64,000 nucleotides of DNA from Solimonas thermocellulolyticum (lineage in GTDB: Bacteria > Pseudomonadota > Gammaproteobacteria > Nevskiales > Nevskiaceae). This document shows, piece after piece, positions 18,999-27,096 of the stretch (position 1 is the stretch's first letter; the number at the start of each line of letters is the position of its first letter). Made by a program: the position numbers and the translations under genes. The notes beneath the pieces are model-generated. The model saw only the letters and a program-made list of their open reading frames with translations, was not told the DNA's origin and did no database searches. The DNA lies in the NCBI RefSeq assembly GCF_040327995.1, contig NZ_JBEPIJ010000002.1, positions 229,582 through 293,581 on the forward strand, given 5' to 3'.

Positions 18999-19484
18999 TC
19001 ACTCGTCCTCCGGCGGTTGGCGCAAGGCTTCCATCACGCTGAACAACAGCGGCCAGAACAGCGTGGTCGACAGCACCGGCAACCAGCGCAGCCAGACGTC
19101 GGCCTGATGCCGGGTCGCGCCGTCGATCCAGAACATCAGGAAGCTGTACAGCGCCCAGGCCGGAATCAGCGCGAAGGTCGCCTGCCACAGCGGAAACAGG
19201 ATGAAGATGCTGCGCAGGCGTTCGACGATGTAGACCACGATCACCAGCCCCAAGGCATGCTGGCCGAGTGGGCAGCCGAACAGCACGTCGAGCATCAGCC
19301 CGGCGACGAAGGCCGGGAACAGGGTCGAGATGCGCGGCTCGCGCAGCGCCCAGTACGCCAGCACCAGCGGCACCCACAGCGGGCGCGCGGCGGCGAGCAC
19401 ATCCGGCAGCTCGACGAGCTGGAACACGATCGCCAGCAGCAGGCTGGCGACGAAACCGAGCCGCAGATCGCGCGTCGGCGTCAT
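18999..19484 (-). CDS. mreD: Rod-shape determining protein MreD
   Basis: A 161-aa membrane protein with about five hydrophobic helices and the MreD pattern GLMLDVLFGCPLGQHALG near residue 62-79. It is part of the MreBCD elongasome. It overlaps mreC by 4 bp (ATGA at 19484), and mrdA begins 4 bp after its stop. Confidence 0.93.
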   Translation of the reverse strand: MTPTRDLRLGFVASLLLAIVFQLVELPDVLAAARPLWVPLVLAYWALREPRISTLFPAFVAGLMLDVLFGCPLGQHALGLVIVVYIVERLRSIFILFPLWQATFALIPAWALYSFLMFWIDGATRHQADVWLRWLPVLSTTLFWPLLFSVMEALRQPPEDE

Positions 19485-20401
19485 GGCAAGGCACCCTCGT
19501 CGCCGTCGCCGGTAGCGTCGGTTGGCGGTGGCGCATCGAGCGTATCGCCGTCGCCGAGCGGGTAGCTGTCGCTCCAGACCAGCAGCGCCTGTCGTCCCTG
19601 GTTCAAGCGCGCCGCCGGTGAGGCATAGGCTTCCATGAAGTGCTCGCCGGCGACGTGCTTGACCTCGTAGACCGTGCCCACCGGATAGCCGGCCGGAAAA
19701 CGCCCGCCCAGTGCCGACGACACCAGCAGGTCGCCGACCTTGATGTCGGCATTGCTGGCCAGAAACGGCAGGCGCAGGCCGAGCTCGCCGGCGCCGATGG
19801 CGATGGTCTGCATGCCGGTGCGGTTCACCTCCACCGGGATGCCGTGATTGGGGTCGGTGATCAACAAGGCGCGGGAGCGCCGATGACCGACGTCGACGAT
19901 CTGGCCGAGTACGCCGCCGGCGTCGACCACGGCCTGGCCGCGGTACACCGCATCGCGGGAGCCCTTGTTGAGCGTGATCTGGCTGCGGTACGGATCCTGG
20001 TTGATGGCGACGATCTCGGCGATCAGCACCTCGTCCTCGATGCGTGCCGCCGATGCCAATAGTTCACGGATGCGACGGTTCTCGGCTTCGAGCGCCGCCA
20101 GCTTCTGTAGGCGCACTTCGAGCCACAACTGCTTCTCGCGCAGCTCGCGGTTCTCGCGCTCGAGCGTCTCGCGAGTGTCGAGGTTCTCCGCCGCCGACCG
20201 CAGGTGATCGGGCAGTGCCGCCACCCAGACTAGCGGGGCGAGCATGAACGACAGCGTCTGGCGCACGCCTTGCAGACCGTCGCCGCGGGTGTCGTTGAAG
20301 ATCAGTGCCAGCGAGATCAGCGCGAGCAGCGCGGCGCGGAGTCCCAGACCCGGCCCGCGCGGGAACAGGGGGCGGCGATGGGACTCGGGCAGCGTGTTCA
20401 A
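19481..20401 (-). CDS. mreC: Rod-shape determining protein MreC
   Basis: A 306-aa MreC: cytoplasmic N-terminus, one membrane helix (about 21-40), a coiled coil (about 68-108, rich in Leu/Glu: RENRELREKQLWLEVRLQKL), then the periplasmic beta domains with a GVLGQIVDVG motif. It links MreB to PBP2. The start is TTG at 20401; no ATG fits before the membrane helix. The C-terminal tail is acidic (DATGDGDEG). Confidence 0.93.
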   Translation of the reverse strand: MNTLPESHRRPLFPRGPGLGLRAALLALISLALIFNDTRGDGLQGVRQTLSFMLAPLVWVAALPDHLRSAAENLDTRETLERENRELREKQLWLEVRLQKLAALEAENRRIRELLASAARIEDEVLIAEIVAINQDPYRSQITLNKGSRDAVYRGQAVVDAGGVLGQIVDVGHRRSRALLITDPNHGIPVEVNRTGMQTIAIGAGELGLRLPFLASNADIKVGDLLVSSALGGRFPAGYPVGTVYEVKHVAGEHFMEAYASPAARLNQGRQALLVWSDSYPLGDGDTLDAPPPTDATGDGDEGALP

Positions 20402-20499
20402 GTGATCAAACGCTTCGCAAGCTGCGCAGGACGGACAGTGCCCGCTAGGGTACGGGTTCCGGTGCCGGCTGCAAGCGCACGCCGGCGGTCATCAGGGCC

Positions 20500-21537
20500 T
20501 CAGTCGAGGCTGTAGAAATCGGACTGGCGATCCAGCATGTCCAGCACCATGCCGCCGCCGCGGGCGACGCAGGTCAGCGGATCGTCGGCGATGATCACCG
20601 GCAGGCCGGTCTCCTCGCTGATCAGCTTGTCGAGATCGCGCAGCAGTGCGCCGCCACCGGTCAGCACGATGCCGCGCTCGGCAACGTCCGAGCCCAGTTC
20701 CGGCGGCGTGCGTTCGAGCGCCTGCTTGACCGCCTTGACGATGCCCGACAGCGGTTCCTGCAGGGCGTCGAGGATCTCGTTGGAGTTCATCGTGAAGTTG
20801 CGCGGCACGCCGGCGGCGAGGTGACGGCCGACGACGTCGATCTCCTGCACCTCGTGTCCGGGAAACGCGGTGCCGATCTGGATCTTGATGCGCTCGGCGG
20901 TGGCCTCGCCGATCAGCATGTTGTACTGGCGGCGCACGTAAGAGACGATGGCCTCGTCGAACTTGTCGCCGCCGATGCGCACGCTCTCGGCGTAGACGAT
21001 GCCGTTGAGCGAGATCACCGCGACTTCGGACGTGCCGCCGCCGATGTCGACGACCATCGAGCCGCGCGCCTCGCCGATCGGGATGCCGGCGCCCAGCGCC
21101 GCGGCGATCGGTTCTTCGATGACCCAGACCTTGCGCGCGCCAGCGTTCTCGACCGATTCGCGGATCGCACGGCGCTCGACCTGCGTCGAGCCGTAGGGCA
21201 CGCAGACGACCACGCGCGTCATCGGCCGCATCATCCGCCCTTTCTGCACCTTGCGGATGAAGTGTTGCAGCATCTTCTCGGTGACGGTGTAGTCGGCGAT
21301 CACGCCGTCGCGCAGCGGCCGCACCGTGGTGATGTTGGTCGGCGTGCGGCCGAGCATCTGCTTGGCCTCGATGCCCACCGCCTCGACTTTCTTGGCGCCG
21401 CGCGCGTCCATGCGGATCGCGACCACCGAGGGCTCATTCAGCACGATGCCCTCGTCGCGCACGTAAACCAGAGTGTTGGCGGTGCCCAGATCGATGGACA
21501 GGTCGTTGACAAACAGACGGCGGACGGCGTCGAACAT
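20500..21537 (-). CDS. mreB: Rod-shape determining protein MreB
   Basis: A 345-aa actin-like ATPase. The opening SIDLGTANTLVYV, the phosphate-binding loop VVDIGGGTSEVAVIS near residue 160, and ILTGGGALLRDLD near 290 are characteristic. It forms membrane-bound filaments guiding wall insertion. ATG 21537 is chosen because the conserved MFDAVRRLF N-terminus begins there; the 33 residues of open frame upstream are not conserved. It is first in the minus-strand run that continues to mlaA. Confidence 0.97.
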   Translation of the reverse strand: MFDAVRRLFVNDLSIDLGTANTLVYVRDEGIVLNEPSVVAIRMDARGAKKVEAVGIEAKQMLGRTPTNITTVRPLRDGVIADYTVTEKMLQHFIRKVQKGRMMRPMTRVVVCVPYGSTQVERRAIRESVENAGARKVWVIEEPIAAALGAGIPIGEARGSMVVDIGGGTSEVAVISLNGIVYAESVRIGGDKFDEAIVSYVRRQYNMLIGEATAERIKIQIGTAFPGHEVQEIDVVGRHLAAGVPRNFTMNSNEILDALQEPLSGIVKAVKQALERTPPELGSDVAERGIVLTGGGALLRDLDKLISEETGLPVIIADDPLTCVARGGGMVLDMLDRQSDFYSLD

Positions 21538-21664
21538 CGCGGATTGGCCTACTGGGTGATCGTCGGTTACGGGAAGGGTGGACCCTCGGAATCGGGGCCT
21601 GGTGATGGGCAGGGGCTCGCAAGGGGCGGGCGGCACAGCTCCGGCGGCCCGACTTCCAGCGGCC

Positions 21665-21673
21665 TGCTAGAAT
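21665..21673 (+). promoter_or_regulatory. Candidate extended -10 (TGCTAGAAT) upstream of gatC
   Basis: A TGn extension followed by TAGAAT lies in the 270-bp gap between divergent mreB and gatC. It would give a leader of about 130 nt for gatC. No clear -35 is seen, consistent with an extended -10 promoter. A small hairpin (TGTGC-ATCC-GCACA) follows directly. Confidence 0.35.
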
Positions 21674-21807
21674 TGTGCATCCGCACATCTTAAACGATTT
21701 TTCGCACGGAACAGCGCCATCGGTGAACGGCACGACGGCCGGGATCGCCGCCGTAGCCCTCTTCGCCGACCGACCGGCCTGCCGTACGCCTGAGCCTTCC
21801 TGCCGCC

Positions 21808-22095
21808 ATGAGTCTGAGCATCGAACAGGTTCGCCAGGTCGCGCATCTCGCGCGCCTGGCGATGCAGCCCGAACAGGCCGAGCACTACGCCCGCCAGTTG
21901 TCGAGCATCCTCGATATGGTCGACCAGCTCGCCAAGGCGCAGACCGATGCGGTCACGCCGATGGCGCATCCGCTCGATCTGCACCAGCGCCTGCGCCCCG
22001 ACGTGGTCACCGAGCCCGATCGCCGCGCGGCGTTTCAGGCGATCGCGCCCAGCGTCGAGAACGGTCTGTATCTGGTCCCCAAGGTCATCGAGTGA
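21808..22095 (+). CDS. gatC: Aspartyl/glutamyl-tRNA amidotransferase subunit C
   Basis: A 95-aa GatC: VRQVAHLARLAM at the N-terminus and a conserved C-terminal ENGLYLVPKVIE. It wraps around GatA and stabilises the GatCAB enzyme, which amidates misacylated Glu-tRNA(Gln) or Asp-tRNA(Asn). First of the gatCAB operon, divergent from mreB. Confidence 0.95.
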   Translation: MSLSIEQVRQVAHLARLAMQPEQAEHYARQLSSILDMVDQLAKAQTDAVTPMAHPLDLHQRLRPDVVTEPDRRAAFQAIAPSVENGLYLVPKVIE

Positions 22096-22097
22096 AC

Positions 22098-23555
22098 ATG
22101 CACACGCTTTCGATCCGGGCGCTGGCGGCCGGCCTGCGCGAGAAGAAGTTCTCCTCGCGCGAGCTCACGCAGCACTACCTCAAGCGCATCCAGACCTTCG
22201 ATCCGCAGCTCAATAGCTTCATCAGCGTCACCGCGGAGCAGGCCTTGGCGCAGGCCGACGCCGCCGACGCGCGTCTGGCGCGCGGCGAAGGCGGCGTGCT
22301 CACCGGCATCCCGCTGGCACAGAAGGACATCTTCTGCACACAGGGTGTGAAGACCAGCTGCGGCTCGCGCATGCTCGACAGCTTCGTCGCGCCCTACGAT
22401 GCGACGATCGTCAAAAGGCTGCATCACGAGGCCGGCATGGTGATGCTCGGCAAGTGCAACATGGACGAGTTCGCGATGGGTTCGTCCAACGAGACCTCGT
22501 GGTACGGTCCGGTGAAGAATCCTTGGGACACCACGCGCGTGCCCGGCGGATCGAGCGGTGGTTCGGTCGCCGCGGTCGCCGCGGGCCTGGCCCCGGCGGC
22601 CACGGCCACGGACACCGGCGGTTCGATCCGCCAACCGGCGGCGCTGACCAACCTCACCGGCATCAAGCCGACCTACGGCCGCGTCTCGCGCTACGGCATG
22701 ATCGCGTTCGCGTCGAGCCTGGATCAGGCCGGCGTCGTCGCCCGCTCGGCCGAGGATGCGGCCTACGTGCTGCAGGCGATGTGCGGTTTCGACCCCTTGG
22801 ATTCGACCAGTGTCGATCGCCCGGTCGAGGATCTGGTCGGCGCGCTCGAGCGCCCGATCAAGGGTCTGCGCATCGGCCTGCCCAAGGAGTACTTCGCCGA
22901 CGGCCTCGCCGAGGGCGTGCGCGCGCGGGTGATGGAGGCCGTCAAGGTCCTCGAAGGCATGGGCGCGGTGATCTCGGAGATTTCGCTGCCGAACTCGCCG
23001 CTGTCGGTGCCGACCTACTATGTCGTCGCCCCCGCCGAAGCCAGTTCCAATCTCGCCCGCTACGACGGCGTGCGCTACGGGCATCGTGCCGAAGGCGTAA
23101 AAAATATTGAAGAATTATATAAAAAATCACGCGGCGAAGGCTTCGGTGCCGAAGTGCAGCGGCGCATCATGATCGGCACCTACGTGCTCAGTCACGGGTA
23201 TTACGACGCCTATTACCTCAAGGCGCAGAAAGTCCGCCGTTTGATCTACGAGGACTTCCGCCGCGCCTTCGCGGCGGTGGACCTCGTGCTCGGGCCGACT
23301 GCGACCGATGTCGCCTTCAAGCTCGGCGCCAAGACCGACGACCCGGTGTCGATGTATCTCAACGACATTTACACCATTGCCGCCAACCTCGCCGGCATCC
23401 CGGCGATGTCGCTGTCCTGTGGCTTCGTCGACGGTTTGCCGGTCGGCATGCAACTGATGGGGAACTACTTCGACGAGGCGCGGCTGCTCAATGTCGCGCA
23501 TCGCTACCAGCAGGCGACGGACTGGCACCGGCAAATGCCTGCGGCATTTGCGTGA
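22098..23555 (+). CDS. gatA: Aspartyl/glutamyl-tRNA amidotransferase subunit A
   Basis: A 485-aa amidase-signature enzyme that releases ammonia from glutamine for GatB. The triad Lys (PLAQKD near residue 77), cis-Ser and nucleophile Ser in the GGSSGGS loop and TDTGGSIRQP near 174 are present. It starts 2 bp after gatC. Codons for about KNIEELYKKS (23098-23129) are nearly all A/T, unlike the rest of the gene. The 3' end folds into a hairpin (23531-23551), and the stop codon is part of the left heptad arm. Confidence 0.96.
   Translation: MHTLSIRALAAGLREKKFSSRELTQHYLKRIQTFDPQLNSFISVTAEQALAQADAADARLARGEGGVLTGIPLAQKDIFCTQGVKTSCGSRMLDSFVAPYDATIVKRLHHEAGMVMLGKCNMDEFAMGSSNETSWYGPVKNPWDTTRVPGGSSGGSVAAVAAGLAPAATATDTGGSIRQPAALTNLTGIKPTYGRVSRYGMIAFASSLDQAGVVARSAEDAAYVLQAMCGFDPLDSTSVDRPVEDLVGALERPIKGLRIGLPKEYFADGLAEGVRARVMEAVKVLEGMGAVISEISLPNSPLSVPTYYVVAPAEASSNLARYDGVRYGHRAEGVKNIEELYKKSRGEGFGAEVQRRIMIGTYVLSHGYYDAYYLKAQKVRRLIYEDFRRAFAAVDLVLGPTATDVAFKLGAKTDDPVSMYLNDIYTIAANLAGIPAMSLSCGFVDGLPVGMQLMGNYFDEARLLNVAHRYQQATDWHRQMPAAFA
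23531..23551 (+). other. Perfect hairpin at the 3' end of gatA
   Basis: A 9-bp perfect stem (23531-23539 with 23543-23551) with a 3-nt TGC loop ends one nucleotide before the gatA stop codon. It leads directly into the heptad element. It could pause ribosomes or stabilise an mRNA end; no T-run follows. Confidence 0.55.
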
Positions 23556-23646
23556 GACGTGAGCAGTCGGACGTCAGACGCAATGGCGCATCTTCCACGT
23601 CTCACGTCTCACGCCTCACGTTTCACGTCTCACGTCTCACGTCTCA
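23553..23646. repeat. Bipolar heptad element between gatA and gatB
   Basis: The left arm (23553-23580) reads TGAGACG, TGAGCAG, TCGGACG, TCAGACG. The right arm (23598-23646) has seven units of the inverse type, five of them exactly CGTCTCA. A 17-nt loop separates them. The element fills nearly the whole gatA-gatB gap and ends 17 nt before the gatB ATG. Confidence 0.85.
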
Positions 23647-23663
23647 CGAATGAGCGAAGCGAA

Positions 23664-25118
23664 ATGAACCAATGGGAAGCCGTCATCGGACTTGAAGTCC
23701 ACTGCCAGCTGCTGACCAAGTCCAAGATCTTCTCGGGCGCGGCGACGGCCTACGGCGCGGCGCCGAACGCTCAGGCCGACGCGGTCACGCTCGGCCTGCC
23801 CGGGGTGCTGCCGGTGCTCAACGCCGCGGCGCTGGAAATGGCGGTGAAGTTCGGTCTGGCGATCGACGCCAAGATCGCCGAGCGTTGCGTGTTCGCGCGC
23901 AAGCACTATTTCTACCCGGATCTGCCCAAGGGCTATCAGATCTCGCAGTACGAGCAGCCCATCGTCTACGACGGCCATCTGGACATCGAGCTGTCGAACG
24001 GCAAGGACGCCGAGCCCACGGTCAAGCGCATCGGCATCACCCGCGCGCATCTGGAGGAGGACGCCGGCAAATCGCTGCACGAGGGTTTCGTCGGCACGAG
24101 CGGCATCGACCTCAACCGCGCCGGCACACCGCTGATCGAGATCGTCTCCGAGCCGGACATCCGCTCGGCCGCCGAAGCCGTGGCGTATCTGAAGAAGCTG
24201 CATCAGCTCGTCGTCTACCTCGGCATCTGCGACGGCAACATGCAGGAAGGGTCCTTCCGCTGCGATGCGAACGTCTCGGTACGGCGCAAGGGCGAGACGA
24301 AGTTCGGCACGCGCACCGAGACCAAGAACGTCAACTCGTTCCGCTTCGTCGAGAAGGCGATCGAGTATGAGATCGAGCGTCAGATCGAGATCCTCGAATC
24401 CGGTGGGCGTGTGGTGCAGGAGACCCGGCTGTTCGATCCGGACACGGGCCAGACGCGGGCGATGCGCAGCAAGGAAGAGGCGATGGATTATCGCTACTTC
24501 CCCGATCCGGACCTGCTGCCGGTGGTCGTCGGCGCCGAGGAGATCGCGCGCATCCGCGCAACCATGCCGGAATTGCCCGAGGCCAAGCGGCAGCGTTTCA
24601 TGAACCAGTACGGCCTGTCGAAGTACGATGCGACCGTGCTCACCGGCGAGGCCGCGCTCGCCGACTACTACGAGACCGTCGTCGCGGCTTCGGCGGCGGA
24701 CCCCAAGCTGTGCGCGAACTGGGTCAGCGTCGAGCTGCTCGGCGCACTCAACAAGCTCGGCAAGGACATCGCCGACTCGCCGGTGGGCGCGACGGCCTTG
24801 GCCGGCCTGATCGTGCGCATCGGCGACAAGACCCTCTCCGGCAAGCTCGCCAAGGAGGTGTTCGAGGCCATGCTCGCCGGTGAGGGCAGCGCCGACGACA
24901 TCATTCGGGCCAAGGGGCTGGTACAGATCACCGACGAGGGCGCGATCCTGCGGGCGATCGCTGAGGTCATGGCGAAGCACCCGCAACAGCTCGCCGACTA
25001 CCGCGCCGGCAAGGACAAGCTGTTCGGCTTCTTCGTCGGCCAGGTCATGAAGGCTACGCAGGGCAAGGCCAATCCGGATCTGGTCAACCGGCTGCTCAAG
25101 GACCAGCTCGCGCCGTAG
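23664..25118 (+). CDS. gatB: Aspartyl/glutamyl-tRNA amidotransferase subunit B
   Basis: A 484-aa GatB with the opening WEAVIGLEVHCQL, the FYPDLPKGYQISQYEQP motif near residue 80, and a C-terminal Yqey-like tail domain (about 330-484). It activates the misacylated Glu or Asp with ATP and transfers ammonia from GatA. ATG 23664 is the conserved start; the open frame upstream only translates the heptad repeats. No strong Shine-Dalgarno is visible, so expression may depend on the repeat region or coupling. Confidence 0.96.
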   Translation: MNQWEAVIGLEVHCQLLTKSKIFSGAATAYGAAPNAQADAVTLGLPGVLPVLNAAALEMAVKFGLAIDAKIAERCVFARKHYFYPDLPKGYQISQYEQPIVYDGHLDIELSNGKDAEPTVKRIGITRAHLEEDAGKSLHEGFVGTSGIDLNRAGTPLIEIVSEPDIRSAAEAVAYLKKLHQLVVYLGICDGNMQEGSFRCDANVSVRRKGETKFGTRTETKNVNSFRFVEKAIEYEIERQIEILESGGRVVQETRLFDPDTGQTRAMRSKEEAMDYRYFPDPDLLPVVVGAEEIARIRATMPELPEAKRQRFMNQYGLSKYDATVLTGEAALADYYETVVAASAADPKLCANWVSVELLGALNKLGKDIADSPVGATALAGLIVRIGDKTLSGKLAKEVFEAMLAGEGSADDIIRAKGLVQITDEGAILRAIAEVMAKHPQQLADYRAGKDKLFGFFVGQVMKATQGKANPDLVNRLLKDQLAP

Positions 25119-25178
25119 GCCGGGCGGCGCGCGCCCGCCACGGCCGCGTGCCCTTTCCACGATACCGAGGCCACGCGC

Positions 25179-26045
25179 ATGAATCAGCTCACCGAGTTTC
25201 TGTTCCCCAATCTGGGGGCGCGCGGCGCCATCGTCGAGTTCGACGAGGGCATCGAGGCCATGCTCGGTTCGCGCCCGTATCCGGCCGACGTGCGCCGCCT
25301 CGTCGGGCAGGCCGTCGCGGCGATGCCGCTGCTCGCCGCGAACACCAAGTTCCGCGGTCGCATGAGTCTGCAGTTCCAGGGCAAGGGTGCACTCAAGATG
25401 CTGGTCGCGCAGATCGAATCCGATCTGAAGGTCCGCGGCATGGCCAAATGCACCGAGGATGCCCGCGGCGATTTCGAGACCCTGATGCAGGGCGGTCTGC
25501 TCGGCCTTTTGCTCGAACCCGAACGCGGCGATCGCAACTACCAGGCCATGGTCGCGATCGAAGGCGGCAGCCTCGCCGCCGCGCTCGAGCACTACTACGC
25601 GAGTTCCGAGCAGATTCCATCGTGCATACGCCTGGCGGCCGACGGCGGGCGCATCCGCGGCATCGTCCTGCAACGTCTGCCGCTGGGAGAGAAGAACAGC
25701 AGCGAGCACAACTGGGCGCATCTGTGCGCGCTGTTCGCCACCCTCGGCGAGACCGAGCTGGCGCGGACCGAGGCGGCGACGATCCTCAGACGCCTGTTCC
25801 ACGCCGAGACGCTGCGCCTGTTCGATCCGCAGCCGGTGACGCTGAGCTGCCGCTGCAGTCGCGACAGTATCAGCGCGATGCTGCTGTCGCTCGGTGAAGC
25901 CGAGCTCGAAGACCATTTGCAGGAACACGGCCGTGTCGACGTCACCTGCGAGTTCTGCGGACGTGCCTATGCGTTCTCCGGCGACGAGGTGCGCGCGCTG
26001 ATGCTGCAGGCCCGCACCCAGCCCGCCAACGCGACGCGCCACTAG
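25179..26045 (+). CDS. hslO: Redox-regulated chaperone Hsp33
   Basis: A 288-aa Hsp33. The N-terminal chaperone domain is followed by the redox switch with four Cys arranged CRC...CEFC near residues 228-263, which bind zinc when reduced and form disulfides on oxidative stress. It acts in the cytoplasm as an ATP-independent holdase. It stands 60 bp after gatB in the same direction. Confidence 0.95.
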   Translation: MNQLTEFLFPNLGARGAIVEFDEGIEAMLGSRPYPADVRRLVGQAVAAMPLLAANTKFRGRMSLQFQGKGALKMLVAQIESDLKVRGMAKCTEDARGDFETLMQGGLLGLLLEPERGDRNYQAMVAIEGGSLAAALEHYYASSEQIPSCIRLAADGGRIRGIVLQRLPLGEKNSSEHNWAHLCALFATLGETELARTEAATILRRLFHAETLRLFDPQPVTLSCRCSRDSISAMLLSLGEAELEDHLQEHGRVDVTCEFCGRAYAFSGDEVRALMLQARTQPANATRH

Positions 26046-26048
26046 AAT
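26043..26048 (+). promoter_or_regulatory. Candidate -10 (TAGAAT) upstream of holA
   Basis: TAGAAT overlaps the hslO stop codon and lies 28 nt before the holA GTG, the same spacing as the element before the DUF1820 gene. No -35 is recognised. Confidence 0.28.
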
Positions 26049-26076
26049 CGCCCGCACGCCCGTTCCGATTGCCTCC

Positions 26077-27096
26077 GTGCAGCTCAAACCGTCGCAACTG
26101 CCGGCACACTTAAAGTCGATGCTGGCGCCGGTGTACCTGGTCGCCGGCGAGGAGCCGCTGCTGATCCAGGAAGCCCTGGATGCGATCCGCGCCAAGGCCC
26201 GCGCCGAGGGCTATGGCGAACGCCAAGTGTTCGAAGTGGAACGCGGTTTCGACTGGCAACGCGTCGCGGAAAGCTGCGCCAGCCTGTCGCTGTTCGCGAG
26301 CCGCCGCATCGTCGAGGTGCGCATGAGCACCGGCCCGGATGACGCCGGCCGCGAGATGCTACAGCAGCTCGTGCAGCCGCCTGCGCCGGACGTGCTGCTG
26401 CTCGTCGTCTGCGGCGCGCTCGACGCACGCACGCGTGAAGCCGCTTGGTACAAGGCGCTGGACGCCGCCGGGGCGAGTCTCTACGTCTGGGCCGTCAAAG
26501 GGCGCGACTTCGGCGACTGGCTCGACGCGCGGCTGCGCGACGCCGGCGTGCGTGCCGACGCCGAGGCCGTGCGCCTACTCGCCGAGCGCACCGAGGGCAA
26601 CCTGCTCGCCGCGGCGCAGGACGTAGCCAAGCTGGCACTGCTGTACCCCAATCGCCACGTCGGCATCGACGAGTTGGCGCAGGCGGTGGCCGACAGCGCA
26701 CGCTTCGAGGCCTTCGATCTGAACGATCGCGTGCTCGATGGCGACGCGGCCGGCGCGCTGCGCAGCCTCGCACGGCTGCGCGACGAAGGCGCCGCGCCGC
26801 TGGAAATCCTCGGCGCGCTGATGTGGAGTCTGCGTCAGCTCATCCGCGCGACGCTGGTTTTTGCACGCACCCGCGATGCCAACGCCGCCTGCGACAGCGC
26901 CGGCATCCGCCGTTTCCAGCAAGCACGTTATGTCCGCGCTCTGGCGCGCACGCGGCCGGCACAGGCGCTGGCTTGGCTGCGCCGCGCAGCGCACATCGAC
27001 CGCCTGGTCAAGACCGGCCAGGAAGCAGCCGCCTGGGAAGAGTTGATAACATTGATCCTCGCCGCCAGCGGGGCGGCATCGCAAGCGAGCAGATGA
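26077..27096 (+). CDS. holA: DNA polymerase III subunit delta
   Basis: A 339-aa HolA. The N-terminal MLAPVYLVAGEEPLLIQEA motif and the ERTEGNLLAAAQDVAKLALL stretch near 170 are typical. It is the clamp-loader subunit that opens the beta clamp. The start is GTG at 26077. The usual upstream neighbour lptE is not here. Its stop overlaps proA as ATGA. Confidence 0.93.
   Translation: MQLKPSQLPAHLKSMLAPVYLVAGEEPLLIQEALDAIRAKARAEGYGERQVFEVERGFDWQRVAESCASLSLFASRRIVEVRMSTGPDDAGREMLQQLVQPPAPDVLLLVVCGALDARTREAAWYKALDAAGASLYVWAVKGRDFGDWLDARLRDAGVRADAEAVRLLAERTEGNLLAAAQDVAKLALLYPNRHVGIDELAQAVADSARFEAFDLNDRVLDGDAAGALRSLARLRDEGAAPLEILGALMWSLRQLIRATLVFARTRDANAACDSAGIRRFQQARYVRALARTRPAQALAWLRRAAHIDRLVKTGQEAAAWEELITLILAASGAASQASR

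Noticed and set aside
23598..23646. CRISPR-like array in the gatA-gatB gap
   Set aside because: Units are 7 nt and contiguous without spacers, and no cas genes are present.
23637..26195. An 852-codon minus-strand open frame across gatB and hslO
   Set aside because: Low-complexity antisense translation of two certain genes.
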